From JAUUSJ01 sp051880475 (GTDB lineage: Bacteria > Bacillota > Clostridia > Lachnospirales > Lachnospiraceae), in contig JBJEOA010000055.1 in the NCBI GenBank assembly GCA_051880475.1, positions 32,170 to 96,169 on the forward strand: a stretch of DNA of 64,000 nt. The letters run 5' to 3'. Position 1 is the stretch's first letter; each line of letters begins with the position of its first letter. The notes beneath the pieces are model-generated. The model was not told the DNA's origin, did no database searches, and saw only the letters and a list, made by a program, of their open reading frames with translations. Shown in pieces: positions 1 to 9,482 of the stretch. The position numbers and the translations under genes were made by a program.

Positions 1-636
1 ATGACAAGAGAAGAGGCAGTAGAGGCTATTTTAGTTGGGGCGGATATGGTAAGAGAATTAAAACAAAAGGGATATCATATGTTTGCTACGGGCGAGATGG
101 GCATTGGAAATACGACGACAAGCAGTGCAATTTGTGCCATTTTATTAGAGCAATCGGTAGAAAAAGTAACTGGAAAGGGTGCTGGGCTTACGAGTCAGGA
201 TTTGCTTCACAAAATCGAGATAATTAAAGAAAGTATTATATTAAACCAGGTGGATAAAAATGACCCGATTGATGTTTTACATAAAGTCGGAGGACTTGAT
301 ATAGCAGGATTAGTAGGATGCTTTTTAGGGGCAGCATATTATCAGATGCCAATTTTTATTGATGGATTCATCTCCTCCGTTGCGGCATTATTGGCAATAA
401 AAATTGCTCCAGCTTGTAAATCCTATCTGTTTCCATCTCACTGTTCTAATGAGCCAGCGGGAAAAATGGTATTAGATGCCATTGGAGTTTCTCCATATAT
501 TTTAGCAAATATGTGTTTAGGAGAGGGAACTGGCGCGGTGATGGGCTTTACAATTGCGGACTATGCACTTGCAGCTTATTACGGAATTCCTTCTTTTGAG
601 GAGACGGCATTTGGAACTTATGAGGAGTTGGTATAG
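1..636 (+). CDS. cobT: Nicotinate-nucleotide--dimethylbenzimidazole phosphoribosyltransferase, C-terminal part
   Basis: CobT transfers phosphoribose from nicotinate mononucleotide to the lower-ligand base, giving alpha-ribazole phosphate for nucleotide loop assembly. The visible 211 residues contain the family signature GEMGIGNTTTSSA near residue 32 and the C-terminal GEGTGAVMG, where the glutamate matches the catalytic residue of the family. CobT is normally about 350 aa, so roughly 140 N-terminal residues lie left of the window, and the ATG at position 1 is probably an internal methionine. It leads into cbiC 41 bases downstream, as the first visible gene of the cobalamin operon. Confidence 0.93.
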   Translation: MTREEAVEAILVGADMVRELKQKGYHMFATGEMGIGNTTTSSAICAILLEQSVEKVTGKGAGLTSQDLLHKIEIIKESIILNQVDKNDPIDVLHKVGGLDIAGLVGCFLGAAYYQMPIFIDGFISSVAALLAIKIAPACKSYLFPSHCSNEPAGKMVLDAIGVSPYILANMCLGEGTGAVMGFTIADYALAAYYGIPSFEETAFGTYEELV

Positions 637-677
637 TATAACATTAAAACAGATTCAGAAAAGAGGAATGAAATATT

Positions 678-1313
678 ATGTTAGATAAAATTGAGATTGT
701 AAAACCGATGGACATAGAAAAGAAAAGTATGGCTACTATTACACAGGAGCTAGGTGGAAGAACTTGGCCTGAGCCAGAATTTTCTATAGTAAAACGCTGT
801 ATTCACACATCTGCGGATTTTGATTATGCAGATAATCTGTGTTTTTCTGATAATGTGGGACAAAAGGCTATAGAGGCATTAAGAGCGGGAGCTGTTATTG
901 TGACAGATACCAATATGGCGAAGGCTGGCATTAATAAAAAACGTGTGGCAGAGTACGGCGGAGAAGTTTTTTGTTTTATGGCCGACGAGGATGTGGCAAA
1001 AAAAGCGAAGGAGCTTGGCTGTACAAGGGCAGCTGTCTGCATGGAAAAGGCAGCTCACACAATTAAAGATAGACCAATTATTTTTGCAATCGGAAATGCA
1101 CCGACAGCTTTAATAAAGCTTTATGATTTAATAGAAGAGGGATTAAAGCCGGCACTTATTATTGGAGCACCAGTTGGGTTTGTCAATGTTGTGGAGTCTA
1201 AGGAGCTTATTATGAAAGCGGATGTCCCATATATTGTTTGTCGAGGAAGAAAGGGCGGCAGCAATATTGCAGCGGCAATATGTAATGCACTGTTATATCA
1301 AGAGGGCAGATAG
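678..1313 (+). CDS. cbiC: Precorrin-8X / cobalt-precorrin-8 methylmutase
   Basis: CbiC moves the C11 methyl group to C12, turning (cobalt-)precorrin-8 into hydrogenobyrinate or cobyrinate. At 211 aa it is full length. The motif RCIHTSADFDYADN near residue 41 carries the conserved catalytic histidine, and the C-terminal CRGRKGGSNIAAAICNALL is typical of the family. The ATG at 678 follows a purine-rich AAGAGGAATG stretch. It ends 3 bases before cbiD, so the two are almost certainly co-transcribed. Confidence 0.95.
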   Translation: MLDKIEIVKPMDIEKKSMATITQELGGRTWPEPEFSIVKRCIHTSADFDYADNLCFSDNVGQKAIEALRAGAVIVTDTNMAKAGINKKRVAEYGGEVFCFMADEDVAKKAKELGCTRAAVCMEKAAHTIKDRPIIFAIGNAPTALIKLYDLIEEGLKPALIIGAPVGFVNVVESKELIMKADVPYIVCRGRKGGSNIAAAICNALLYQEGR

Positions 1314-1316
1314 ACG

Positions 1317-2402
1317 ATGAAGAAGCTAAGAGAAGGGGTTTCGACAGGCTCTTGTATGACAGGAGCTGCTATCGCCAGTGCGATATGGCAGCTTGAAGGA
1401 AAATGCCCACAGTCTGTTTGTGTCAGAGCACCGATTGGGAGAGATTTATATTTGGATGTGGTTCCGATAGAGTACGGTGTCTGTGCTATTGTGAAAGATG
1501 GTGGCGATGATATCGATGTGACAGACGGGTGCAGTGTTATCGTTAAAGTGACTATCTGTGAAGAAGACGGAGAAATCCGATTTGTAGGAAAAGAGGGAAT
1601 TGGCACAGTAACACTAGAAGGACTAAAACTTCCAGTGGGAGAGCCAGCGATTAATCCTGTTCCAAGACAGATGGCAATAGAGGCTCTTAGAAAAATAATT
1701 GGTGAGAAAGCGGCGACGGTGGAAGTTTCTATTCCAAATGGAGTTGTGCTTGCAAAAAAAACATTCAATGAGAGACTTGGCGTGATAGGTGGTTTATCTG
1801 TTCTTGGAACGACGGGGATTGTAAGACCGATGAGCCAAGAGGCAATGCGAGATTCGATTATACAGGAGATGCGAGTGCATCGGGCGAAAGGAAATGACTC
1901 AATTGTTTTTGTTCTTGGAACGACGGGAGAAAATGCCTTAAGAGAGTTATACGGTCAGATGAAAGCAGTTCTTCAAGTCAGCAATTTTATCGGAGATATG
2001 TTGGACGAGGCGGTGGAACAGGGGTTTAAAAATATTTTTATCGGAGGTTTTGTCGGCAAATTAGTGAAGGTGGCGGCAGGAACGATGAATACACATAGCC
2101 ATGTTTCAGACGGAAGACTTGAGACAATCTGTACACACGCCGCTCTAGCGCAAGTTGATACTAATATTATACGAAAAATTTATAATTGCGTAACGACAAA
2201 GAAGGCTCTTGAAATTATGAGAGAGGAAAATCTGCTCTATATTTGGGAAACTATCGTACAAAAAGCAGAACAGCATTGTCAAAAACGAGTGAGAGATGAG
2301 GCTGTGGTAGCTATTGTATTTTTAGATGAGAATAATGAGATATTAGCAGAAAGTAAAAATGTAAATAAAGTAAGACAGGAGGTGTTTTTATGCACCGATT
2401 GA
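1317..2402 (+). CDS. cbiD: Cobalt-precorrin-5B C1-methyltransferase
   Basis: CbiD methylates C1 after ring contraction and is specific to the anaerobic, early-cobalt route, so it is diagnostic of the pathway type here. The N-terminal REGVSTGSCMTGAAIA matches the family's R-x-G-[YF]-TTG-x-CA-style start, and MNTHSHVSDGRLE near residue 260 matches its conserved THS segment. The 361-aa length is usual. The end overlaps cbiET by 13 bases, so translation is probably coupled. Confidence 0.94.
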   Translation: MKKLREGVSTGSCMTGAAIASAIWQLEGKCPQSVCVRAPIGRDLYLDVVPIEYGVCAIVKDGGDDIDVTDGCSVIVKVTICEEDGEIRFVGKEGIGTVTLEGLKLPVGEPAINPVPRQMAIEALRKIIGEKAATVEVSIPNGVVLAKKTFNERLGVIGGLSVLGTTGIVRPMSQEAMRDSIIQEMRVHRAKGNDSIVFVLGTTGENALRELYGQMKAVLQVSNFIGDMLDEAVEQGFKNIFIGGFVGKLVKVAAGTMNTHSHVSDGRLETICTHAALAQVDTNIIRKIYNCVTTKKALEIMREENLLYIWETIVQKAEQHCQKRVRDEAVVAIVFLDENNEILAESKNVNKVRQEVFLCTD

Positions 2403-3613
2403 AATTGGTCGGAATTGGTCCTGGAACGAGGGAGTATGTTTTACCAAAGGCTTTAGAAGCGATGGAAAAATCAGATACGATTATTGCCGCAAAGCGTATT
2501 ATACCGATGCTTGAGGAGCTCCTTGTGGGAAAGAAAAATATTTTGCCAATGAAAGGAATTCAAGATACGATTGATTTAATAGAAGAATGTTTAAAAAAAG
2601 AAGAGGTAGCTTTAATTGTATCGGGAGACCCTCTTATGTATAGTTTACTTCGCACATTAAAAAACGATGAGAAGGCTTCTAAAATACCGATGGATATTAT
2701 CCCAGGAATTGGTTCTTTACAGATGCTTGGGGCAAAATGTGGTATTTCGATGGAAGATGCAAAAATTATTAGTGTGCATGGAAGAAAACAAAAAAGGGGA
2801 AGCATAGCGATGGCAGTTTCTGAGCATCGTGATTGCTTTTTTCTTTGCAGTAAAGAACAAGGACCTGCGTGGCTATCTGAAATTATGATCGAATATCATT
2901 TAGAAAATGTGACAGTTTATGCAGGCTCAGACCTATCTTATGCGGAGGAAGAAATCCTAGCCGGAAGTCCAAACCAGATGAGTAAAAAAGAGTTTCCATC
3001 TCTTTGCGTGGCGCTTATTCACAATGATGAGCCAAGAAAAATAGAGCGTGTGGGACTTTTGAGAGATTCTGATTTTATCAGAGGGAAAACTCCGATGACA
3101 AAAGAAGAAGTAAGAGCGATTATTGTACAAAAATTAGGCTTATATCCTGATAGTATTGTCTGGGATGTCGGAGCTGGAACAGGTTCTATCACAATAGAAG
3201 CTGCAAGATTTTGTCCTTTTGGTGAGGTGTATGCGATTGAGCGAAGCGAGACGGCAGTTGAGCTGATTGAAAAAAATAAAGAAAAGTTTCATGTTCCCCA
3301 TGTGAAAGTATTTGCGGGGACAGCGAGAGAAGAGATGAAAAAACTTCCTTGTCCAGATATCGTATTTATCGGGGGAAGCGGTGGAGATTTGGAATATATA
3401 ATTGAATATTTGGCGAGTTTAAAACAAGAAATCAAGGTTGTGATTTCTGCTGTGACAGTGGAGACATTAGCTCAGGCTTGTAATTGTCTCGAAAAATATG
3501 ACAAAGATTATGAAATGACTCAAATTTCTATTGGAAAAAGTCGTAAGCTTGGAAAATATCATATTATGGATAATCATAATCCAGTCACTCTCTTAGAGGC
3601 AGTGATTCGGTAA
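2390..3613 (+). CDS. cbiET: Fused cobalt-precorrin-7 C5-methyltransferase / C15-methyltransferase-decarboxylase
   Basis: Residues 1 to about 205 form a tetrapyrrole methylase (CbiE): KLVGIGPGTREY at the start, then VSGDPLMYSLL and IPGIGSLQ, the usual S-adenosylmethionine-site segments. Residues about 210-407 form the class I methyltransferase CbiT: RGKTPMTKEEVRA followed by VWDVGAGTGSITIEAA near residue 257. Together they methylate C5 and C15 and decarboxylate the C12 acetate. The CobL-like fusion is known in many species; here it sits in an anaerobic pathway. The ATG at 2390 follows AGGAGGTG and lies inside the end of cbiD. Confidence 0.94.
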   Translation: MHRLKLVGIGPGTREYVLPKALEAMEKSDTIIAAKRIIPMLEELLVGKKNILPMKGIQDTIDLIEECLKKEEVALIVSGDPLMYSLLRTLKNDEKASKIPMDIIPGIGSLQMLGAKCGISMEDAKIISVHGRKQKRGSIAMAVSEHRDCFFLCSKEQGPAWLSEIMIEYHLENVTVYAGSDLSYAEEEILAGSPNQMSKKEFPSLCVALIHNDEPRKIERVGLLRDSDFIRGKTPMTKEEVRAIIVQKLGLYPDSIVWDVGAGTGSITIEAARFCPFGEVYAIERSETAVELIEKNKEKFHVPHVKVFAGTAREEMKKLPCPDIVFIGGSGGDLEYIIEYLASLKQEIKVVISAVTVETLAQACNCLEKYDKDYEMTQISIGKSRKLGKYHIMDNHNPVTLLEAVIR

Positions 3614-3646
3614 ATATGCTAAGGAAGATAGAAGGGAGAATTCGAC

Positions 3647-4414
3647 ATGAAAAAGGCGTTACTAGTGATTAGTTTTGGAACTAGTTATGAGATAGCGATG
3701 AAGGCAATTGAAAATATCGAGGAAAAATTAGCGGCGGCATTTCCAGATTATGATTTTAATCGAGCCTTCACATCTGGTATGATTATTAAGAAGCTGCTTC
3801 GCACAAAGAATCAAAAGATTGAGACAACGACAGAAGCACTTGAGAGATTATATCAGGAAGGATATGAGGAGATACTTTGTCAGCCGACACATATCATTAA
3901 TGGAATTGAGTATGACAAAATGTGTAGTATGATTGCCGAGTATAGAGAAAAATTTAAAAGTATTCGCATTGGAGCTCCACTTCTTACGCAGAGCGAAGAT
4001 TTTGAGGAATGTGCAAAGCGTGTTATGGAAAATATGCCAAATATCAAAGAAAATGAGGCGCTTGTTTTTATGGGACATGGCACAGATCATTTTGCGAACG
4101 GGGCGTATTCTCAGATTGAAAATACATTAAGACATATTGGATATGAGAATGTATATGTAGGTACGGTGGAAGGATTCCCAGATTTATCCTATGTAGAAAA
4201 GCGTCTGGAGAAAAAAGGTGTGAAAAAAGTTTATTTAGCTCCTTTTATGATTGTAGCGGGAGACCATGCGAGAAATGATTTGGCAGGAGAAGAGGAAGAT
4301 TCTTGGAAATCAATCTTAGAGACAGCAGGATATGAGGTAGAAGTTAAATTGCAAGGAATCGGAGAGTATGATTCCATTGCAGAGCTTTTTGTAGAACATG
4401 CGAAGACTGCGTAA
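3647..4414 (+). CDS. cbiK: Sirohydrochlorin cobaltochelatase, CbiK type
   Basis: It inserts Co2+ into sirohydrochlorin (factor II), the committing step of the anaerobic pathway. The N-terminal LLVISFGTSY and the two expected metal-ligand histidines are present: His144 in FMGHGTDHF and His207 in AGDHARND, matching the spacing known for CbiK. No signal peptide is present, so this is the cytoplasmic form. The 255-aa length is normal. The AGAAGGGAG ribosome binding site lies 7 bases before the ATG. Confidence 0.94.
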   Translation: MKKALLVISFGTSYEIAMKAIENIEEKLAAAFPDYDFNRAFTSGMIIKKLLRTKNQKIETTTEALERLYQEGYEEILCQPTHIINGIEYDKMCSMIAEYREKFKSIRIGAPLLTQSEDFEECAKRVMENMPNIKENEALVFMGHGTDHFANGAYSQIENTLRHIGYENVYVGTVEGFPDLSYVEKRLEKKGVKKVYLAPFMIVAGDHARNDLAGEEEDSWKSILETAGYEVEVKLQGIGEYDSIAELFVEHAKTA

Positions 4415-4454
4415 AAATGATACCGATAAAATATATAAGGAAAGAGGATAAAAG

Positions 4455-5150
4455 ATGGCAGGAAAATTATATGGAATTGGTGTGGGACCTGGAGACCCAG
4501 AATTACTTACTATAAAAGCTAAGAGATTAATTGAAGAGGCGGATATCGTCGCAGTTCCAGTAAAGAAAATAGGAGAGAATAGTGTTGCGTTAAATATCGC
4601 AAAGCAGGCAGCTCATATTCCAGAGGAGAAAATTGTAGAGATTGAATTTACAATGAATAAAGATAAGACAAAGAGAGAGGCTTGCAGAAGAGAGGCAGCT
4701 AAAAAGGTGACAGATATTTTAGATGAGGGAAAAAATATTGCAATGTTAGCACTCGGAGATATCGGTATTTACAGCACTTACGCTTATGTGCATAATATTT
4801 TGATGAGTCAAGGATATGAAGTGCAAATGGTTTCTGGAATTCCTTCTTTTTGTGCAGGAGCAAGTGCGGCCAATATTTCTCTTGTGGAGGGAAATGATGG
4901 ATTTGGCGTTATCCCATCTCTTCGTGGAATTGATGATGTAAAAAGGGCATTGGATGTATTTGAAAATTTAGTTATTATGAAGGTTGGAAATCATGTACAG
5001 GAAGTATATGATTTATTAAAAGAGAGAAATATGGAGAAAAATGCTGTGATTGTGAGCAATTGTGGCATGGAAGATGAGTATATCGGAAGCTTAGTTCCTG
5101 ATAGAAAATATGGATATTTTACAACAATGATTGTAAAAAAGGAAAATTAA
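4455..5150 (+). CDS. cbiL: Cobalt-factor II (precorrin-2) C20-methyltransferase
   Basis: A tetrapyrrole methylase of 231 aa that adds the C20 methyl group. The starting motif LYGIGVGPGDPELLTIKA is the CbiL/CobI signature; LALGDIGIYSTYAYV near residue 97 and VSGIPSFCAGAS near residue 126 form the S-adenosylmethionine site. Its place directly after cbiK fits the reaction order. The RBS is AAAGAGGA, 7 bases before the ATG. The stop is followed after one base by the cbiJ start. Confidence 0.94.
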   Translation: MAGKLYGIGVGPGDPELLTIKAKRLIEEADIVAVPVKKIGENSVALNIAKQAAHIPEEKIVEIEFTMNKDKTKREACRREAAKKVTDILDEGKNIAMLALGDIGIYSTYAYVHNILMSQGYEVQMVSGIPSFCAGASAANISLVEGNDGFGVIPSLRGIDDVKRALDVFENLVIMKVGNHVQEVYDLLKERNMEKNAVIVSNCGMEDEYIGSLVPDRKYGYFTTMIVKKEN

Positions 5151-5151
5151 G

Positions 5152-5865
5152 ATGAAAAAAAATATTATTGTAATTGCAGGAACGACGGAATCAAGAGAAG
5201 TGATAAAAAGTCTTCGAGAGGATGGGGCAAATATTATAGCATCTGTGGCGACAGAGCTTGGTGCAAAGATGTTAGAAGAGGAAGATATTACGATTTATGT
5301 GGGAAGAAAGGACGAGAGTGAATTTCGAGAGTTTTTTTTGCGAGAAAGCCCAGATATGGTAGTGGACGCGTCACATCCCTTTGCAAAAATTGTCACACAG
5401 ACGGTAAAAACTGTATGTAAAGAACTCCATATTCCTTATAAGCGAATAAAAAGAGATAAAGAAGCATACGATTATGAAAACATCATCTGGGTGGCAGACG
5501 CTGAGGAAGCTGCAAAGATGGCAGATAAAATTGAAGGTATAATTTTGCTCACAACGGGAGCAAATACTGCCCCTGTTTATTCAAAAATGGTGAGTAAGAT
5601 GGAGGACAGATTATATATTCGTGTATTAGATACACAAAAATCTCTTGAGATATGTGAAATGGCGGGGATTCCTAGAGAGCATATTATTGCGAAAATGCCG
5701 CCGTTTTCTGTGGAAGATAACATTGATTTAATGAAAAAGATAAACGCTGCCGTTTTAGTGTCAAAAGATAGTGGGAAACAAGGCGGTGTGCAAAATAAGG
5801 TGGATGCTTGCAGAGAGCAAAATATTCCGATAATCTTAATCCGAAGACCAGAGAGTGAAGGATAG
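5152..5865 (+). CDS. cbiJ: Precorrin-6A / cobalt-precorrin-6A reductase
   Basis: CbiJ uses NADPH to reduce (cobalt-)precorrin-6A. The N-terminus IIVIAGTTESREV is the nucleotide-binding start of the CbiJ/CobK family; VVDASHPFA near residue 75, LLTTGANTAP near residue 142 and VSKDSGKQGG near the C-terminus are conserved family blocks. Length 237 aa is normal. The start lies one base after the cbiL stop, and the RBS would be inside the end of cbiL, so expression probably depends on translation of cbiL. Confidence 0.92.
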   Translation: MKKNIIVIAGTTESREVIKSLREDGANIIASVATELGAKMLEEEDITIYVGRKDESEFREFFLRESPDMVVDASHPFAKIVTQTVKTVCKELHIPYKRIKRDKEAYDYENIIWVADAEEAAKMADKIEGIILLTTGANTAPVYSKMVSKMEDRLYIRVLDTQKSLEICEMAGIPREHIIAKMPPFSVEDNIDLMKKINAAVLVSKDSGKQGGVQNKVDACREQNIPIILIRRPESEG

Positions 5866-5888
5866 AGAAAGCAGTAAGGAGGAAAAAA

Positions 5889-7298
5889 ATGGGAACTAGT
5901 AGTTATATGATACCTAGAATTTTGATTGCGGGTGCAAACAGTGGATGTGGAAAGACGACAATTACATGTGCAATTTTAAAAGTGTTGACAGATAAAAGAT
6001 TTGCTGTTCAATCTTATAAATGTGGTCCAGACTATATTGACCCGATGTTACATACGCATATCACAAAAATAGAGTCTAGAAATCTAGATCCCTTTTTTCT
6101 AGATTCTAAGGAGCTAGAGCAGATTTTTATAAAAGATGCCAAAGAAGCAGAGATTGCTGTAATAGAGGGAGTCATGGGATTTTACGATGGAATTGCGATG
6201 ACAAAAAATGCGAGTACCCATTCTGTAGCTGAGGCGACAAAGACACCCGTTATTTTAGTTATGAATATAAAGGGAATGGCAAATACAATCATACCTATTC
6301 TAAAAGGATTAAAGGAGTATAATTTTGGAGATAACCAGATTAAAGGAGTTATCTTAAATTGCTGCACAAAAAGTTTGCATGATATGCTCAAACCATTAAT
6401 AGAAGAAGAACTTGGAATTATGGTATGTGGATATTTTCCTGTCGATGAAAAAATTGTTATAAAGAGCAGACATTTAGGACTTATGACGGCGCAGGAGATA
6501 GGAAACTTAGATGAGATTGTTGAGGAGCTTGGGAAAGTTGCCAGTGAGACGATTGATTTTGAGAAGATTGTCATGTTGGCAAAGAGCGCATCTGTCTTAG
6601 AAGAAAATATAGAAACTCCGAGTGAGATTATAGCTGTCAGAGAAGAACTTGGTGATAAGGAAATAAAAATTGCTGTGGCAAAGGATAAGGCTTTTTGTTT
6701 TTATTACAGAGAAAATTTAGATATTTTAGAGCAGATGGGAGCAAAGCTTTGCTATTTTAGTCCGATTAAAGATAAGAAATTGCCAGATGGAATATCGGGA
6801 ATTTATCTTGGAGGTGGATATCCAGAGGCCTATGCGAGAGAGCTTTCAGAAAATAAAAAATTGCAAAAAGAAATTGTAAAGGCTCACAACGAAGGAATTC
6901 CAATTATTGGAGAATGTGGAGGCTTTATGTATCTCTGTAAAGAATTAACGAATTTAAAAGGCGAAGTATTCCCTATGTCAGGGCTTGTCGATGCAAAAGT
7001 TTTCATGACTCCAAAATTGAATATGCAATTTGGTTATGTAACAGCGACGGCTTTAGAAGATACTAGTTTTGTCAAAGAGGGAATGAAGATTCGCACTCAT
7101 GAATTCCATTATTCAAAAGGAGAGCCAGCGGGAGAACTGTTTGAGATGGAAAAAGTCAGTGGAAAGAAGTGGCATGGAGTTTACGGTAAAGATAATCTTA
7201 TGGCGGGATATCCACATTGGTATTTTAGAAACTGTCTTCCTATGGTGGGAAATTTTATGAGAACTTGCAAGGAAGCATCAAAGATAGGAAAGAAATAA
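5889..7298 (+). CDS. cbiA: Cobyrinate a,c-diamide synthase
   Basis: This ATP- and glutamine-dependent enzyme amidates the a and c side chains of cobyrinate. Residues 10-25 hold a P-loop-like GANSGCGKTTIT; residues about 255-460 form the class I glutamine amidotransferase domain with Cys343 in IGECGGFMYL and a HEFHYS histidine segment near residue 405. At 469 aa it matches CbiA rather than the longer CbiP. The ATG at 5889 follows AAGGAGG; an internal methionine at residue 7 is a less likely start. Confidence 0.94.
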   Translation: MGTSSYMIPRILIAGANSGCGKTTITCAILKVLTDKRFAVQSYKCGPDYIDPMLHTHITKIESRNLDPFFLDSKELEQIFIKDAKEAEIAVIEGVMGFYDGIAMTKNASTHSVAEATKTPVILVMNIKGMANTIIPILKGLKEYNFGDNQIKGVILNCCTKSLHDMLKPLIEEELGIMVCGYFPVDEKIVIKSRHLGLMTAQEIGNLDEIVEELGKVASETIDFEKIVMLAKSASVLEENIETPSEIIAVREELGDKEIKIAVAKDKAFCFYYRENLDILEQMGAKLCYFSPIKDKKLPDGISGIYLGGGYPEAYARELSENKKLQKEIVKAHNEGIPIIGECGGFMYLCKELTNLKGEVFPMSGLVDAKVFMTPKLNMQFGYVTATALEDTSFVKEGMKIRTHEFHYSKGEPAGELFEMEKVSGKKWHGVYGKDNLMAGYPHWYFRNCLPMVGNFMRTCKEASKIGKK

Positions 7299-7304
7299 AA
7301 AAAT

Positions 7305-8312
7305 ATGATACTTACAATAGAAATCGCAATTGGATTCCTTCTCGACTTAATATTGGGAGACCCTCGCTGGCTTCCTCATCCAATTGTGTATATAGGGAGA
7401 GCAATTAATATATTAAAAAAGAGTGCACAAAAAAAATTATATGGCTGCTTATACAAAGAGATTTTGGAGGAAGAAAAAGAATCACTTAAAAGAGAAGAAA
7501 AGAAGGAATATTTTTTTGGAGTAATTTTATCACTTATTATTGTGATAGGAACATTTTTCCTTGTCTTTTTTTCCTTATGGCTTCTTGAAAAAATTCATCC
7601 GTTCCTTCGATATATTTTGGAGACGTTTTGGATTTATCAGATTTTAGCGACAAAATGTCTAAAAACAGAGTCTATGAAAGTATATAAAAAATTAAAAGAA
7701 GGGGATTTAGAAGGGGCTAGAGTCGAGATTTCTTACCTCGTGGGAAGAGATACACAATCTCTTAGTGAGGAAGAAGTGGCAAAGGCTACGATAGAGACAG
7801 TGGCAGAAAATACGAGCGATGGTGTTATCGCACCGTTATTTTATATTGCAATTTTTGGTGCACCTCTTGGTATGGCATATAAAGCAATTAATACGCTAGA
7901 TTCTATGATTGGATATAAAAATGATGAGTTTCTTTATCTTGGCAGATTTGCTGCAAAGCTTGATGATGTCGCAAATTTTATTCCAGCGAGACTTTGTGCA
8001 ATTATGATGATGGCCGCTTCTTTTATCCTTGGATTTGATTTTAAAGGAAGTATAAGGATTTTTAGGAGAGACCGGTTTGCACATCTTAGCCCAAATAGTG
8101 CACAGACAGAGTCCGTGGCTGCTGGGGCACTTCAGATTCAGCTTGGAGGAACTCATGATTATTTTGGAAAGCCAGTTGTAAAGCCGACGATTGGGGATGA
8201 TATCCGCCCAGTAGAGTATGATGATATTAGAAAATGCAATCGGCTCCTTTATGCTACGGCGATATTGACAGCAATTATAGTTGTTTTGGTTCGGATTTTG
8301 TTAAAGATATGA
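7305..8312 (+). CDS. cbiB: Adenosylcobinamide-phosphate synthase, membrane protein
   Basis: CbiB joins the aminopropanol (phosphate) arm to adenosylcobyrate. The sequence starts with LLDLILGDPRWLPHPIVYIGRAI, a family hallmark, and contains the conserved AENTSDGVIAPLFY (near residue 170) and NTLDSMIGYKN (near 195). At least four hydrophobic helices are visible, including residues 67-90 and the C-terminal tail. Length 335 aa is usual, although residues 50-65 form an extra lysine/glutamate-rich loop. Its neighbour cobD makes the substrate for the arm. Confidence 0.94.
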   Translation: MILTIEIAIGFLLDLILGDPRWLPHPIVYIGRAINILKKSAQKKLYGCLYKEILEEEKESLKREEKKEYFFGVILSLIIVIGTFFLVFFSLWLLEKIHPFLRYILETFWIYQILATKCLKTESMKVYKKLKEGDLEGARVEISYLVGRDTQSLSEEEVAKATIETVAENTSDGVIAPLFYIAIFGAPLGMAYKAINTLDSMIGYKNDEFLYLGRFAAKLDDVANFIPARLCAIMMMAASFILGFDFKGSIRIFRRDRFAHLSPNSAQTESVAAGALQIQLGGTHDYFGKPVVKPTIGDDIRPVEYDDIRKCNRLLYATAILTAIIVVLVRILLKI

Positions 8313-8367
8313 GTAAGCAAAGACGAAGAAAAATTTCTTTTTGCCATTTGTTTAAAGGAGATAGAAA

Positions 8368-8412
8368 ATGGAAGAATCTGAAAAAATAGCACAGAAAGGA
8401 ATGGACAGATGA
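8368..8412 (+). other. Short upstream ORF, 14 codons, overlapping the cobD start
   Basis: An ATG at 8368 follows AAAGGAG at 8354-8360 and opens a 14-residue frame (MEESEKIAQKGMDR). Its TGA at 8410-8412 overlaps the cobD ATG in an ATGA arrangement. It is in a different frame from cobD and resembles nothing I know. It may couple cobD translation to a leader peptide or be a chance ORF. Confidence 0.4.
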
Positions 8413-9482
8413 AAAAGCATGGAGGAAATGTCTATGAAAAGGCAAAGACATTAGGAGTGGATAAAGAAGAAATACTTGATTTTTCAGCCAATATTAGTCC
8501 TCTTGGAATTCCAAGAGGAGTAAAGCAAGCAATGATAGCAAGTATTGATGAGCTCATTCACTATCCAGACCCAGACTGTGTGGAGCTAAAAAAAGCGATA
8601 GCCAAGGCAGAAAATGTGAGAGAAGAGTTTATAGAATGTGGAAATGGCGGAGCTGATTTATTATTTCGCCTAGCGCTTGCCCTAAAGCCAAAACGAGTTT
8701 TGCTTCTAGCTCCTACTTTTGTAGAGTACGAAGAAGCAATGAAAGCGGTGGGTAGTGAGATTCACTACACAACGCTAGATGAGGAATTTAGGATTTGTCC
8801 AGAGTGGATAAAAAGAAAGCTAAAAGAAGGCGCAGAGCTTTTTATTTTATGCAATCCGAATAATCCGACTGGATTATTGACAAAAAGAGAAGAGATTTTA
8901 GATATTTTAGAAGAGGCAAAAAAAATCGGCTGTAAAGTATTAGTTGATGAGTGTTTTTTAGAATTGTACGAAAGAGAGATGGACTATTCTCTAAAACCTT
9001 ATTTAGACAAATATGACAATTTATTCATTTTAAAATCTTTTACAAAATTATACGCAATTCCAGGCGTAAGGCTTGGCTATATTTTGAGCAGTAATACAAA
9101 AAAACTAGAGAAAATTAAGTCATCTGGTCAGGCATGGGGCGTAAGCCATATTGCACAAAGAGCAGGAGTTGCGGCATTGGAGGAGAAGGCATATAAAGAG
9201 AGAACAATAAAATTTATCGCCGAAGAAAATCTATTTTTAAAAGAAAATCTTCGCAATCTTGGAATCCACGTATTAGACGGCGCAGTAAATTATTTGTTTT
9301 TTTATACAAAACAAAAAGATTTAAATGATAGACTGGAAAAATATTCCATTTTGATTCGAGATTGCAGTAATTATCAAGGTCTGGAAAAAGGATATTTTCG
9401 AATTGCGGTAAATAGCCGAGAGGAAAATATAAAATTAATAGAAGCATTAAAAAAGATAAAAGAAGAGGTGGGAGGTTTTTAA
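8409..9482 (+). CDS. cobD: L-threonine-O-3-phosphate decarboxylase (class I/II aminotransferase fold)
   Basis: This PLP enzyme makes (R)-1-amino-2-propanol phosphate from threonine phosphate, the substrate for CbiB. KHGGNVYEKAKTLG at the start and DFSANISPLG near residue 25 are the family signature. The PLP lysine is Lys213 in LKSFTKLYAIPGVRLGY, NPNNPTG lies near residue 155, and FRIAVNSREEN at the C-terminus holds the carboxylate-binding arginine. The ATG at 8409 has AAAGGA 7 bases upstream. Its stop codon abuts the next gene's ATG directly. Confidence 0.92.
   Translation: MKKHGGNVYEKAKTLGVDKEEILDFSANISPLGIPRGVKQAMIASIDELIHYPDPDCVELKKAIAKAENVREEFIECGNGGADLLFRLALALKPKRVLLLAPTFVEYEEAMKAVGSEIHYTTLDEEFRICPEWIKRKLKEGAELFILCNPNNPTGLLTKREEILDILEEAKKIGCKVLVDECFLELYEREMDYSLKPYLDKYDNLFILKSFTKLYAIPGVRLGYILSSNTKKLEKIKSSGQAWGVSHIAQRAGVAALEEKAYKERTIKFIAEENLFLKENLRNLGIHVLDGAVNYLFFYTKQKDLNDRLEKYSILIRDCSNYQGLEKGYFRIAVNSREENIKLIEALKKIKEEVGGF

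Noticed and set aside
1298..1768. 156-codon frame on the minus strand inside cbiD
   Set aside because: It lies fully opposite cbiD, which has clear family motifs; the frame has biased Ser/Pro/Ile composition typical of antisense shadows and no ribosome binding site of note.
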